Below, in pieces: positions 8,944 through 16,429 of a DNA stretch of 64,000 nt. The notes under the pieces are model-generated. The model was not told the origin of the DNA and ran no database searches. It saw nothing but the letters and a program-made list of their open reading frames with translations. The stretch is from JAJECS01 sp965262745 (GTDB lineage: Bacteria > Chloroflexota > UBA11872). Position numbers and translations under genes: made by a program. How positions within the stretch are numbered: the stretch's first letter is position 1; each line of letters starts with the position of its first letter. Where the stretch lies: positions 2,914,001 through 2,978,000 of the forward strand of contig OZ253558.1 in the NCBI GenBank assembly GCA_965262745.1, given 5' to 3'.

Positions 8944-9309
8944 TTACATGGGCATGTTCTTGACCAGGCCGATGACCTGGCCCTCGGGGTCGGCGAAGAT
9001 CCCGATCACCACGTCCTCCATCACCTCCATCTCGGGCATCAGGACGCTGCCGCCCATGCTCTCAACTTTCCCCAGGTATTCGGTCACGTCGTCCACGCCC
9101 ACGTAGAACGTGACCCTGGTGGGCGGCACGACGTCCCCCATGCCCATGATCCCCCCGCCGATGCCCGGACCATCGCTGGGCGCGCTCACCACGCCGTAGC
9201 CCATGGGGTTGTCGGCGCTGATCTCCCAATCGAAGAGGTCGCCGTAGAACTTCTGCATGGCGGCCCCATCCTTGGCGTTGATCTCCCAGTGCACCACGCT
9301 ATTCGCCAT
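8944..9309 (-). CDS. VOC family protein (glyoxalase/bleomycin-resistance fold)
   Basis: This 121-residue protein has the two beta-alpha-beta-beta-beta halves of the vicinal oxygen chelate fold. It starts VVHWEINAKDGAAMQKFYGDL and ends IGIFADPEGQVIGLVKN. It resembles the CFP-30-like group that binds or modifies small molecules; the substrate is unknown. The ATG at 9309 is preceded by AAGGAG eight bases away, which fixes the start. It converges with the TfoX-N gene. Confidence 0.85.
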   Translation of the reverse strand: MANSVVHWEINAKDGAAMQKFYGDLFDWEISADNPMGYGVVSAPSDGPGIGGGIMGMGDVVPPTRVTFYVGVDDVTEYLGKVESMGGSVLMPEMEVMEDVVIGIFADPEGQVIGLVKNMPM

Positions 9310-9574
9310 CCAATTGCTCCTTTTCCGCGCGCTCGCGGTCAGAATCGATGCGGCCCGCCTGGCCGGCTCGCGAACCTGCGTTGTCCCCCGGCGGCGCATT
9401 CACTCGACAAAGTCAGCGCGTGCCAACCGGTTGGTTCGACACGCACGATGCGGATCGTAACTAGGTAGGCTGGCGCAGTCTGCGGGCAATCCTACGGAGT
9501 CGGCATGACCGGTCGCGGCGTTGACGGCATCTGCCCGGTGGCCCGCGCCGCGGGCAGCGTGGGACCCGACACCC

Positions 9575-9652
9575 GTCATTCCCGCACCCCCCGTCACTCC
9601 CGCACCCTCCGTCATTCCCGCCCCCTTCGTCATTCCCGCGAACGCGGGAATC
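9575..9652. repeat. 18-bp tandem array ending in palindromic repeat, copy 2
   Basis: Four units beginning GTCATTCCCGC or GTCACTCCCGC start at 9575, 9593, 9611 and 9629, exactly 18 bp apart. The last unit completes the palindrome ATTCCCGC-gaac-GCGGGAAT at 9632-9651. The left three carry only the ATTCCCGC half followed by a C-rich spacer. This is the main content of the 396-base gap between the VOC gene and the DUF4126 gene. Confidence 0.85.
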
Positions 9653-9705
9653 CAAGCTGCGCGACCGGCAGCATGCCGCGCCGATTTGAAAGTTGGACAC
9701 CCTAA

Positions 9706-10296
9706 GTGGAGTTCCTGCAGGCGCCAGTGCTTGGCGTGGCGGCGGGACTCAATCCCTACGTCACCGTGGCGCTCACCGCGGTCTTCGCCTGGCGTTCGGA
9801 CCTGGTGCCGCTCAACCCCGCCTTCGCTTTCGTGGGCACCAGCGCCGTTTTCCTCGTGGCCCTGCTGCTCCTGCCCATCGACCTCTTCGCCGACAAATTC
9901 CCCGGCAGCGGGGGGCTCATGGACCGCGTCGGCTGGGTCCTGCGGCCCGTGGCCGGGGGCCTGGCAGGAGCCGCGGTCATGCCCGACCACCCGGCGGCGA
10001 TCGTCGCCGGGCTCGCGCTTGGCGCGGTGGCGGCCGCCGGCATGCACGGCCTGCGGCTGCATCTGCGCCGCCGCTTGCAGTGGCGCATGCTCGGCTTCGG
10101 CCGCCTGGTCCTCGGCGCCTACGCCGACCTCACCAGCGGCATCGTCGCCGCCGTGGTGCTGCTCACAGCCCCCGCCGGCGCCGTCATCGCCGCCCTAGCC
10201 CTAGCCGCCGCCCTCCTCGCCGACCGCCGCTGGGGCGCGCCCGAGCCCGCCGCAAGTCCATCCGACGAGTCGGACGAAGGAAGCGGCTGCGCATAA
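9706..10296 (+). CDS. DUF4126 family membrane protein
   Basis: A 196-residue integral membrane protein with about five hydrophobic helices. The start APVLGVAAGLNPYVTVALTAVFAWR, the LLPIDLFADKFPGSGGLMDRVGWVLRPVAGGLAGA segment and the Gly/Ala-rich C-terminal helices match DUF4126, an uncharacterised family. The start is GTG at 9706, without a strong ribosome binding site. No operon partner is evident. The function is unknown. Confidence 0.78.
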   Translation: MEFLQAPVLGVAAGLNPYVTVALTAVFAWRSDLVPLNPAFAFVGTSAVFLVALLLLPIDLFADKFPGSGGLMDRVGWVLRPVAGGLAGAAVMPDHPAAIVAGLALGAVAAAGMHGLRLHLRRRLQWRMLGFGRLVLGAYADLTSGIVAAVVLLTAPAGAVIAALALAAALLADRRWGAPEPAASPSDESDEGSGCA

Positions 10297-10335
10297 TGGC
10301 GATCGACTCCCGCCGCGCACCACGGCTCGCCGAGA

Positions 10336-10650
10336 ATGCTTGACCAGGCGACCCTGAACGACATCATCGCCCGCATCGTGGACGTGGTGGAGCCCGAGAG
10401 AATCATCCTTTTCGGATCCGACGCTCGTGGCGACGCGGGCCGCGACAGCGATGTCGACTTGCTTGTCATCAAGGACGGCGGCGATCCGCTCGACCTCATG
10501 GCCCAGATCTATAGCAGGCTGTTCGGCGTCGGCGCCGCGGTCGATGCCATCGTGGTCTCCCCCGAGGACGTGGAGCGCTTTAGGGATAGTCACGCGCTGG
10601 TGATCAAGCCCGCCCTGCAGCACGGCACGGTGGTGTATGAGTCCGCGTGA
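10336..10650 (+). CDS. MNT-type nucleotidyltransferase (antitoxin-like)
   Basis: A 104-residue minimal nucleotidyltransferase. The motif GSDARGDAGRDSDVDLLVI supplies the GS and the DxD that bind Mg-NTP, and RIILFG precedes it. Such MNT proteins normally pair with a HEPN ribonuclease toxin, which they silence by adding AMP. Here no HEPN gene follows. Instead, a 49-codon frame overlaps the stop codon by four bases (GTGA). The family call is firm; the toxin-antitoxin role is only known for the family. Confidence 0.85.
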   Translation: MLDQATLNDIIARIVDVVEPERIILFGSDARGDAGRDSDVDLLVIKDGGDPLDLMAQIYSRLFGVGAAVDAIVVSPEDVERFRDSHALVIKPALQHGTVVYESA

Positions 10651-10796
10651 GTGCTGAGAACGTAGCCGCCACGATCCCGCTCAAGAAAGGCGCCTACTTC
10701 GTCACCGCCCGCCGCCAAATCCGCGAAGCCCTGGCCGAAGACGGCGTGGCAGGGGAGATTGATAGGCTGGTGGAGGAACTTCTACAAGACTACTGA
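10647..10796 (+). CDS. Short coupled hypothetical ORF (49 aa)
   Basis: A GTG overlaps the MNT gene stop by four bases and opens a 49-codon frame with a charged, helical translation (KKGAYFVTARRQIREALAED, then a Glu/Leu-rich end). The overlap suggests translational coupling. The sequence does not show the Rx4-6H motif of HEPN, so it is not a normal partner. It may be a small regulator, or what remains of one. I do not recognise it. Confidence 0.4.
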   Translation: MSAENVAATIPLKKGAYFVTARRQIREALAEDGVAGEIDRLVEELLQDY

Positions 10797-10809
10797 AAGC
10801 TCAAGGGCG

Positions 10810-11976
10810 ATGCTCTTCGAGGAACGCGAGCGATCCTATTTCGGTCCGCGCCGTTGGGCTGAACCGCATTTCGCCTTTCTAGACCGATCCGGCCACCCTA
10901 CTGAGGCTCGAGTGCGCGCGCTGATGAACAAATGGTACATGGAGTATCCAGAGACTGCTCGCGCTGACTTGAGGGGAAGATTCAGATCAAAGGACATTGG
11001 GCAACATACGGGTGCCTTGAATGAGCTTTTTCTCCATGCGCTCTTTCGGCGTCTGGGCTACGAAGTTGACGTCGCTCCGGTTGGTTCAGACAACAGGAGC
11101 CGACCGGACTTTCTGCTCGCGAGCGACGCCATGCCGAACTTCGATCTCGAAGCCACGGTAGCCGAAGTCTCGGGCGAGGAAAGGTCTCGGAGGCTACGAG
11201 CGGCTAGGATTTACGATGCCATTGATCGACTAGAATCTCCTGACTTCATGCTTGCTATCAAGTCGTGGAGCGGACCGGATATGGATCCACCAACCAGGTT
11301 ATTGCGTGAAGAATTGCAGAATTGGCTTGATGGCCTCGACGTCGATTTAGTTCCCGATACACCCCGGCTAGACGATCGGCCATCGTTTGATTTCAATTAT
11401 GGCAGTTGGAAAATAGGATTTTGGGCTATTCCTATCAAAGATAAGTGCGTTGTATTGGACGATGACCGCATGGTTGGAGTGCGATTCACAGGTAATCACA
11501 GACTTGACAGTGCAGGTCATATCCGGCGCGCTCTGGAAGACAAGACGACTAAATATGGAACACGCGATAGACCATATGTGATTGCCGTCGGTGTTGTTGC
11601 GGACAACCCTTTCCCCAGTCTTGACTCCTTACGAATCGCCCTATTTGGTCACAAGACGGCCATCATGGACCATCGAGGAAGATTTGTAGAGAGTCGGCGC
11701 GAAGGCAGTGGTATTTTGTGGCATTGTGGAGCGCCTAGAAACACCCGGGTTTCCGGGGTAATTCTCGTTCCGAGACTTGATGCCTGGAATGTATCCACTC
11801 GAAAGCCCATCTACATGGAGAACCCGTGGGCGGCGCAGCCACTATTGGACATTCCGATAGTATTCGATCGATGGTTCGGCAACAAGGCGGATCCTGCGTC
11901 GATACACAGGCCGTCCGAACTGGAGCTATATCAAATCTTTGGTCTACCCGAAGGCTGGCCGGAAGGCGACGGCTAA
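10810..11976 (+). CDS. Hypothetical protein with PD-(D/E)xK-like signature
   Basis: A 388-residue cytoplasmic protein that I do not recognise as a named family. Residues 69-118 contain ALNELFLHALFRRLGYEVDV, then RPDFLL (Asp100), then FDLEATV (Glu114). This order, a helix with Glu72 followed by PD and ExT, resembles restriction-endonuclease-like folds with Thr in place of the last Lys. The gene is visibly AT-richer than its neighbours, with runs such as GGAAAATAGGATTTTGG, which suggests horizontal acquisition. I chose the ATG at 10810; the in-frame start at 10759 overlaps the short upstream ORF. A nuclease or defence role is a guess. Confidence 0.6.
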   Translation: MLFEERERSYFGPRRWAEPHFAFLDRSGHPTEARVRALMNKWYMEYPETARADLRGRFRSKDIGQHTGALNELFLHALFRRLGYEVDVAPVGSDNRSRPDFLLASDAMPNFDLEATVAEVSGEERSRRLRAARIYDAIDRLESPDFMLAIKSWSGPDMDPPTRLLREELQNWLDGLDVDLVPDTPRLDDRPSFDFNYGSWKIGFWAIPIKDKCVVLDDDRMVGVRFTGNHRLDSAGHIRRALEDKTTKYGTRDRPYVIAVGVVADNPFPSLDSLRIALFGHKTAIMDHRGRFVESRREGSGILWHCGAPRNTRVSGVILVPRLDAWNVSTRKPIYMENPWAAQPLLDIPIVFDRWFGNKADPASIHRPSELELYQIFGLPEGWPEGDG

Positions 11977-12053
11977 ATCACGAACTGCGCGGGGCGCTGA
12001 CCGGCGTCAACGCCGCCGACTGACGCGCCGCACAGGCGAAGGGACACATCACG

Positions 12054-12332
12054 ATGCCACTCACACGCGATTTCGACGAAACCGTCGAGGCCCGCGTCCG
12101 GCGCGACCCGGAGTTCCGGGAAGCGCTGCTGAATGAGGCCGTCGGCGCGCTGCTGCGCGGGGAGATCGAAGTTGGTAAGGCGCTGGCGGCTGACGCCTCC
12201 GTGACGGACGCCGAACTCCTCCAACGACTCGAAGACGAAGCGGATATAGAGGTTCTGCGAGAGCGTCTCGCCGATGATGACGTGTCCGCGTACGTCCTGC
12301 ACATTCACGTGGCGGCTGACGTCAGCGCCTAA
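12054..12332 (+). CDS. HigA-like antitoxin N-terminus fused to unrelated tail
   Basis: The first 44 residues, MPLTRDFDETVEARVRRDPEFREALLNEAVGALLRGEIEVGKAL in pattern, match the start of HigA-like addiction-module antidote proteins. In that family a DYINATIGF segment and an XRE helix-turn-helix follow. Here the sequence instead runs into an acidic stretch and ends at residue 92 without a helix-turn-helix. The gene therefore looks truncated or recombined. No HigB-like toxin lies upstream or downstream, so a working module is unlikely. Confidence 0.55.
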   Translation: MPLTRDFDETVEARVRRDPEFREALLNEAVGALLRGEIEVGKALAADASVTDAELLQRLEDEADIEVLRERLADDDVSAYVLHIHVAADVSA

Positions 12333-12419
12333 GGGCAGCGCTGGGCGGACATCAGAGTGGTACAACCAGCAGGCCCCCGACATTGGCGTGGCGGACCGTG
12401 GCTGTGCTTCCGTGCGCGC

Positions 12420-13043
12420 CTACCAGCCAGTGGGCTTCGTGATATGGCCTCGTGCATCGGGGAGGGTGTCAGGGAAGAGGCTGGCGCTCAGCGGACCCCG
12501 GCGAAGCGGCCGGTACCAGGCAGCTGCGCTATGCAGTTGAAAGCTCCGTCTACGGCTTGGGTCAAAGACTCCAATTGGCTTGCCCAGCCTGTCTCGCACC
12601 ATTCGGATGGGAAGTTCAAGATCGGAGTCATTGGAGATCACGACGGCCATCTCGTACTCGTCACAGAAACCGTCCACCAACAAATAGGACGCGAGATTGA
12701 CGTCGGAGCCCTTCTCCTCGGTGTCGAGGATCTCAACGGTGCGTGGGCCGGTCGCCGGAGGCCGCGCCAACGGTCTCCGCTTCGTCTTCGCGAGGAGGTG
12801 CCCGTAGTGTATGGCCAGGTCCGGAATAGTCTCTAGGGCGCGAAGATACGCTTGCTGCCGTTGCCGCTGCATGGGGTCGCTGGGACGGTTGACTACGAGG
12901 GCGGTGAAATAGCGAATCCGGTTGATCATGTGCTGCGGCAGCAGAAGCTGTACCAGCTTGCCGATGTCCAACCAGCGATAGGGCGTGTCCCGCAACGCCC
13001 GGTAGTAGAGGTTTAAGCCGTCTACGTAGACGTTGGTGCGGAT
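12420..13043 (-). CDS. NYN-domain (PIN-like) protein with abnormal start
   Basis: The reading frame encodes a NYN/LabA-type predicted RNase: RTNVYVDGLNLYYRAL at the N-terminus (first catalytic Asp), then KGSDVNLASYLLVDGF and VVISNDSDLELPIRMV with the other acidic residues. It ends in TKPTGW, as members usually do. Relatives start with Met directly before RTNVYVDG; here that codon is ATC at 13043-13041. No ATG, GTG or TTG lies between the upstream in-frame stop (TAG, 13067-13065) and that codon. The first usual start is TTG at 12995, which would drop the first catalytic Asp. I give the coordinates of the full domain. It may be a pseudogene, an ATC start or a sequence error. Confidence 0.6.
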   Translation of the reverse strand: MRTNVYVDGLNLYYRALRDTPYRWLDIGKLVQLLLPQHMINRIRYFTALVVNRPSDPMQRQRQQAYLRALETIPDLAIHYGHLLAKTKRRPLARPPATGPRTVEILDTEEKGSDVNLASYLLVDGFCDEYEMAVVISNDSDLELPIRMVRDRLGKPIGVFDPSRRRSFQLHSAAAWYRPLRRGPLSASLFPDTLPDARGHITKPTGW

Positions 13044-13057
13044 GCAGACCGTCCCAC

Positions 13058-13088
13058 AAAAAAGCTAAGGCTGCCTTGCGGCAGCCTT
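13058..13088 (-). terminator. Rho-independent terminator on minus strand
   Basis: A perfect 9-bp stem, AAGGCTGCC at 13067-13075 and GGCAGCCTT at 13080-13088 with a 4-base loop, is followed on the minus strand by AGC and six T residues (13063-13058). It lies downstream of the GT-C gene at 13224-14534 and just before the NYN frame. It would end the transcript of the GT-C/beta-sandwich pair. The T run lies inside the extreme 5' end of the NYN open frame. Confidence 0.8.
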
Positions 13089-13223
13089 GCGCCCTGCCGC
13101 CGAAGCATGCAGGGGGTGTACGTTCTAAGCGTGCGAAATGCGTCGGCGGCTGTCAAGCCCAGAAGGGTCGCTGTTGAGGTTGTCGACGACACGAACGGTG
13201 GCCCTATCCGTGCGTTGGCAGAG

Positions 13224-14534
13224 TCACGGCAACACAACCAGCAGGTATCCGGCGTTGGCCGCTGCCGCGAAGATTAGGCTGGCGGTGAAGCAGACTGCGC
13301 GCAGCCGGTCGGGGCGGGCTGCGGCCAGGGCCGCGATGGCGACTGCCAGGGGGAGGGAGAGGATGAACATATCCCTCAGGTACGCATACCAGCCGACCTG
13401 CGCCGACAGGGTCACGGCCGCTGCGAAGGCGCTGGCGGCGGCCGTCAGCCCGCCGACCACGAAGGGCCACGCCGCCGCCCAGGCGGACCGTTCCCCACGG
13501 ATCCGCGCGGCCACGACGACCACGGCGGGGGCCAGTCCCAGGACCGCCCACAGCGCCAGCGTCAGCGGATCGATCCACGTCTGGCGCACCAGCATGCGCG
13601 AGAGCGCGACCCAGAGCCAGTCGCTGGAGGTCACCAGCGTCCACTGGGGCCAGGGCGCGTCCGCTCGGGGCCAGAGGGGGCTCTCGCGGATCGTGCTCGG
13701 ATAGCTCCCGTCGAGGTGCTGCTGGACGTGGATGACCGTGCCCAGCGGATCGCCGGTGACCAATCCCTGGCGGATGAGCCACCAGCTATTAACCGCCAGC
13801 GCCGCCGCCACGATGACGCCCAGGCGCGGCGCCGCGGCCCGTGGGCTGAGGCCCGCCGCCAGCATGGCCAGCGGGATGAGCAGCAGAACGGGGTAGGCGG
13901 TCGGACGCACGGCCACCACGAACGCGGCACAGGCGGCTAGGGCGATGGTGGCGCCGCGCGACCAGCCGCAGCGCATGGCCCACGTGGTCGCCGCCGTTGT
14001 TAGGCCCACGCTGGCGAAGGCCCAGGTGCTGGTGGTCGCGCTGGCGCCCATTGCGTGCAGGCTGGGCATGAGCGTCAGCCCCGCGGTGACGACGGCGGCG
14101 GCCGTCCACGAGTCGTCGTTTTCCCGGCCCGAACCTCCGCCGACGCCGGACCGACGCTCGACGCCTGCGCGGTGCAGGTTGCGCGCGGCGACGCCCGCGC
14201 TGACCACCGTCACCACTGCAAACAGCGCCGAGAATGCCCGCGCGACTCCCAGCACGCCCGCCGCGGTTGGCTCGGTTTGTCCCAGACCCGTGACGCTGGC
14301 CATCAGCAGATAGGGCAGCGGCGGCAGATGGTGGTATGTCACCCCGCGGGGCAGGTCGAACACGATCTCGGGAAACCGCTCGGCGGGGGCCAGGCCGCCA
14401 AACTGGCGCACTTGGGCGATCGTGCCGAGGTGGGCGGATGCATCGAAGTCGAAGCTCGCCGGCTGCGTCGCCGCCCGCGCACCCAGATACGCCACGCACA
14501 GCGCTGCTACGACGAGGTACTCGCGGCCGCTCAT
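13224..14534 (-). CDS. GT-C-like polytopic membrane protein
   Basis: A 436-residue protein with about ten hydrophobic helices. Its first extracytoplasmic loop reads FDFDASAHLGTIAQVRQFG, with acidic residues and a His in the place where PMT/ArnT-type GT-C glycosyltransferases have their catalytic DE/DD motif. It is followed by GVTYHHLPPLPYLLMA. I infer a transferase using a lipid-phosphate sugar donor, but no family beyond the GT-C layout can be named. It starts four bases after the stop of the membrane-anchored beta-sandwich protein (14539-15357), with which it forms a two-gene unit. A terminator follows at 13058-13088. Confidence 0.65.
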   Translation of the reverse strand: MSGREYLVVAALCVAYLGARAATQPASFDFDASAHLGTIAQVRQFGGLAPAERFPEIVFDLPRGVTYHHLPPLPYLLMASVTGLGQTEPTAAGVLGVARAFSALFAVVTVVSAGVAARNLHRAGVERRSGVGGGSGRENDDSWTAAAVVTAGLTLMPSLHAMGASATTSTWAFASVGLTTAATTWAMRCGWSRGATIALAACAAFVVAVRPTAYPVLLLIPLAMLAAGLSPRAAAPRLGVIVAAALAVNSWWLIRQGLVTGDPLGTVIHVQQHLDGSYPSTIRESPLWPRADAPWPQWTLVTSSDWLWVALSRMLVRQTWIDPLTLALWAVLGLAPAVVVVAARIRGERSAWAAAWPFVVGGLTAAASAFAAAVTLSAQVGWYAYLRDMFILSLPLAVAIAALAAARPDRLRAVCFTASLIFAAAANAGYLLVVLP

Positions 14535-14538
14535 CGCG

Positions 14539-15357
14539 TCAGCGCAGCACCATGGCGGGGTTGAAGTCCGGCCCCGGGAACAGGCTCAGCGACGCGCGGT
14601 CGACCACGACGATCGCAGCCGCGGCCAGGGTCAGTAGCGCTACCACCAGTGCTGCATGCACCCACCGCTCACGCGCGGACACCCGCGCGGCCAGAACCGC
14701 AACCAGGGCGACGGGGACCCACGTGGCTATTGCGCGCCAGGGCAAGGTCTCGCTGCCGATCAGGTGCCAGACCTCGGACCACAGCTCGGACCTAGGCACG
14801 GTGCGCCCCACCTCGAACATGACGTTCACGTCCTGGCCGGTCGGCTCGCCGGCAATGAACGCTTGCCCAGGCTGGTAGTAATCGTCCCGGGCCATTCCGA
14901 CCTGAATGGGTGCGGAATCGGCCGTGGGAACGATACGCAGAAGCACGCGCCCACCGGCGCCGATCTCGTGCTCGCGCAGCGGCGGCGCCACGCGCGCGAC
15001 CAGCGCTTCGGACCCGGACGTCACGTCGATCTCTCCCGACCGCAGACTGGGTCCGCGCGGACCCGCCAGCAGCTCGATCCGGACGCGGGCCGGGTCCCCC
15101 GCGCGCGCGGGGCTCACCCACAGGCGGATGGCGGCGTCCCGCGGAGACAGGACCAACTCCTGGTCCACGCTGAGGCCCGCAAAGATTGGCCCGGCGCGGA
15201 ACCCCGGCTCGGCTAGGGCCGGCGGGAGCGTCGCGTAGCTCCGCAGTTGACGCGCCGGGTGCACCAGGCTGAACGACCGCGGCACCCCGAGCACCAGCAC
15301 GACCGCGCCAACGCCGGCCGCCAAAGCCGCGACCATCCAGACCCAGCGTTTACGCAT
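14539..15357 (-). CDS. Membrane-anchored beta-sandwich protein (GT-C partner 1)
   Basis: A 272-residue protein with an N-terminal helix (WVWMVAALAAGVGAVVLVLG), an extracytoplasmic beta-rich domain of about 160 residues, and two C-terminal helices. The domain contains LSVDQELVLS near its start and DDYYQPGQAFIAGEP followed by VNVMFEV near its end. That late pattern, Tyr-x2-Gly and then a short strand, recurs in four other proteins in this window. A carbohydrate-binding or scaffold role for the adjacent GT-C protein is inferred, not shown. It is the first gene of the two-gene unit, with ATG at 15357. Confidence 0.6.
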   Translation of the reverse strand: MRKRWVWMVAALAAGVGAVVLVLGVPRSFSLVHPARQLRSYATLPPALAEPGFRAGPIFAGLSVDQELVLSPRDAAIRLWVSPARAGDPARVRIELLAGPRGPSLRSGEIDVTSGSEALVARVAPPLREHEIGAGGRVLLRIVPTADSAPIQVGMARDDYYQPGQAFIAGEPTGQDVNVMFEVGRTVPRSELWSEVWHLIGSETLPWRAIATWVPVALVAVLAARVSARERWVHAALVVALLTLAAAAIVVVDRASLSLFPGPDFNPAMVLR

Positions 15358-15569
15358 GGACCTCTTCTCGAGCGATCACGCGCTCCGGAGGCAACCGCTG
15401 GCTATCGGAAACTGGCTCATACCGCTGGCCCAGGTCGTCGAGTTTTGAACGCGGCGGGGGCTTGAAGTCGCGGCGTGGCGACCAAGCTCTGTGTCATCGA
15501 GCTGGCTTGGGCGATCAGTGCCCAACGCGCATCAGTGCGGTGCCTTCTACAGGGAAGTGCCCGGTTCGG

Positions 15570-15665
15570 TTATCGCTTTCGGATTTGGGCCGGAATGACG
15601 GCCCACATCAGGAAGAGGCCTATAAAGGCCACCAGACCAAGAACGGCTTCGACTGCCAACGGCAT
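15570..15665 (-). CDS. Putative small single-helix membrane peptide
   Basis: The translation is 31 residues: a short start, then AVLGLVAFIGLFLMWAVIP and a basic end QIRKR, a plausible one-helix peptide with positive residues inside. AGGAGG lies one base before the ATG at 15665 and seven bases before an in-frame TTG at 15659, so the TTG start (29 residues) is the better spaced one. A strong hairpin lies directly upstream. No function is known, and so short a frame could be chance. Confidence 0.4.
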   Translation of the reverse strand: MPLAVEAVLGLVAFIGLFLMWAVIPAQIRKR

Positions 15666-15674
15666 GCCTCCTAG

Positions 15675-15698
15675 GCTCCGCCGGTCTTCCGGCGGAGC
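15675..15698. repeat. Perfect 10-bp hairpin before small ORF
   Basis: GCTCCGCCGG at 15675-15684 and CCGGCGGAGC at 15689-15698 form a perfect stem around TCTT. On the minus strand it sits four bases upstream of the AGGAGG of the small membrane peptide. No T run follows, so it is not a standard terminator. It may be a processing or translation-control element. The rest of the gap at 15358-16004 holds only the GTTCG...CGAAC repeat at 15931. Confidence 0.6.
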
Positions 15699-15930
15699 AA
15701 CTACGGCCACCGCTGCAACTCCAAGCCCTTCGCCGCTATTCGGCGGCAGTGTATCGAAGCGTGCGCGATCTCGCGTGGGGGGGATTGCCGATTTGGGAGT
15801 CGAGATTGCGGCGTGGAAAGCGCCCAGTGGGGTCCGTCCGGTCACTGCTCCCCCGATTGGAGAAGGTTAGAGCCTGCCCCGTACGCGATATGGGGTTGAG
15901 GGGGCGGGGCGAAGACTGTAAGGGTGCTCG

Positions 15931-15980
15931 CCGTGGTTCGACCGGCTCACCACGAACGGGAGCGGCTCACTGCGAACGAG
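15931..15980. repeat. GTTCGACCGGCTCACCACGAAC-type dispersed repeat
   Basis: CCGTGGTTCGACCGGCTCAC with CACGAACGGG (15931-15960) is followed at once by a degenerate second copy, AGCGGCTCACTGCGAACGAG (15961-15980). The ends GTTCG and CGAAC pair as a short stem. Similar GGTTCGA...CTCACCACGAACGG strings are common intergenic repeats in bacterial genomes. This is a repeat class separate from the ATTCCCGC palindromes. Confidence 0.6.
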
Positions 15981-16004
15981 TGCACCGCCGCCGGTATGGT
16001 CCGG

Positions 16005-16295
16005 TTACAGGTGCACGATCTCGCGGGCGTCGCTCACGACCTCGAGCGGCAGGTGCAGCGATTCGACGAAGTTGACGATGGCGGTGAGCTGGCCGTCCAG
16101 GTAGCGGCTGTCGTTGGCGACACACGCCACGCCCACGCGCGCCGACTGCGGCTCGGGGTCCTGTTCGAGATCGGCGACGGCCGCGTTGAATCTATTGCGC
16201 AGCCGGGCCGTGAGCGCCCGAACCACGCGGCGCCGGTCCTTGAGGGATTCCGCGCCATGGACGCGCAGCACGAGCTCCAGGGTTCCCACGTGCAC
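16005..16295 (-). CDS. DUF503 family protein (YlxP-like)
   Basis: A 96-residue protein, VHVGTLELVLRVHGAESLKD then RRRVVRALTARLRNRFN and GVACVANDSRYLDG. This is the full pattern of DUF503, small proteins often found near infB/rbfA and suspected to act in ribosome or RNA biology. Here it stands alone next to an IS30 element. I chose GTG at 16295, where homology begins; the much longer open frame upstream runs antisense through the transposase and is not real. Confidence 0.82.
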   Translation of the reverse strand: MHVGTLELVLRVHGAESLKDRRRVVRALTARLRNRFNAAVADLEQDPEPQSARVGVACVANDSRYLDGQLTAIVNFVESLHLPLEVVSDAREIVHL

Positions 16296-16350
16296 GCGGG
16301 CAGTGTAGGCGGCCGGCCTATGCGCGCCCGCCAAGAGACTCGAATCCGGC

Positions 16351-16390
16351 ATTCGCAAACGAAGTGCAACACCTCTCCAGGGTGTTGCCA
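16351..16390 (+). repeat. Orphan IS30 left-end copy
   Basis: This 40-bp segment matches the left end of the intact IS30 element, which starts 80 bp downstream, at 36 of 40 positions. It includes GAAGTGCAACACC and the hairpin arms GCAACACC/GGTGTTGC (16366-16373 and 16381-16388). Homology stops where the transposase ATG would be, here ACG. It is a fossil end of an earlier insertion or a duplicated end. Confidence 0.75.
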
Positions 16391-16429
16391 CGGGGACCTT
16401 ATGTGCCTGCCAAGGGCCGAGATTCCCTA

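Noticed and set aside
9575..9652. CRISPR-like array from 18-bp periodicity
   Set aside because: Units are directly adjacent without 30-40-bp unique spacers and there are no cas genes.
10336..10796. Complete HEPN/MNT toxin-antitoxin module
   Set aside because: The MNT gene is clear, but no HEPN domain or Rx4-6H motif is found next to it.
13058..13088. tRNA or small RNA gene suggested by the strong hairpin
   Set aside because: It is one 9-bp stem with a T-run on the minus strand, best explained as a terminator.
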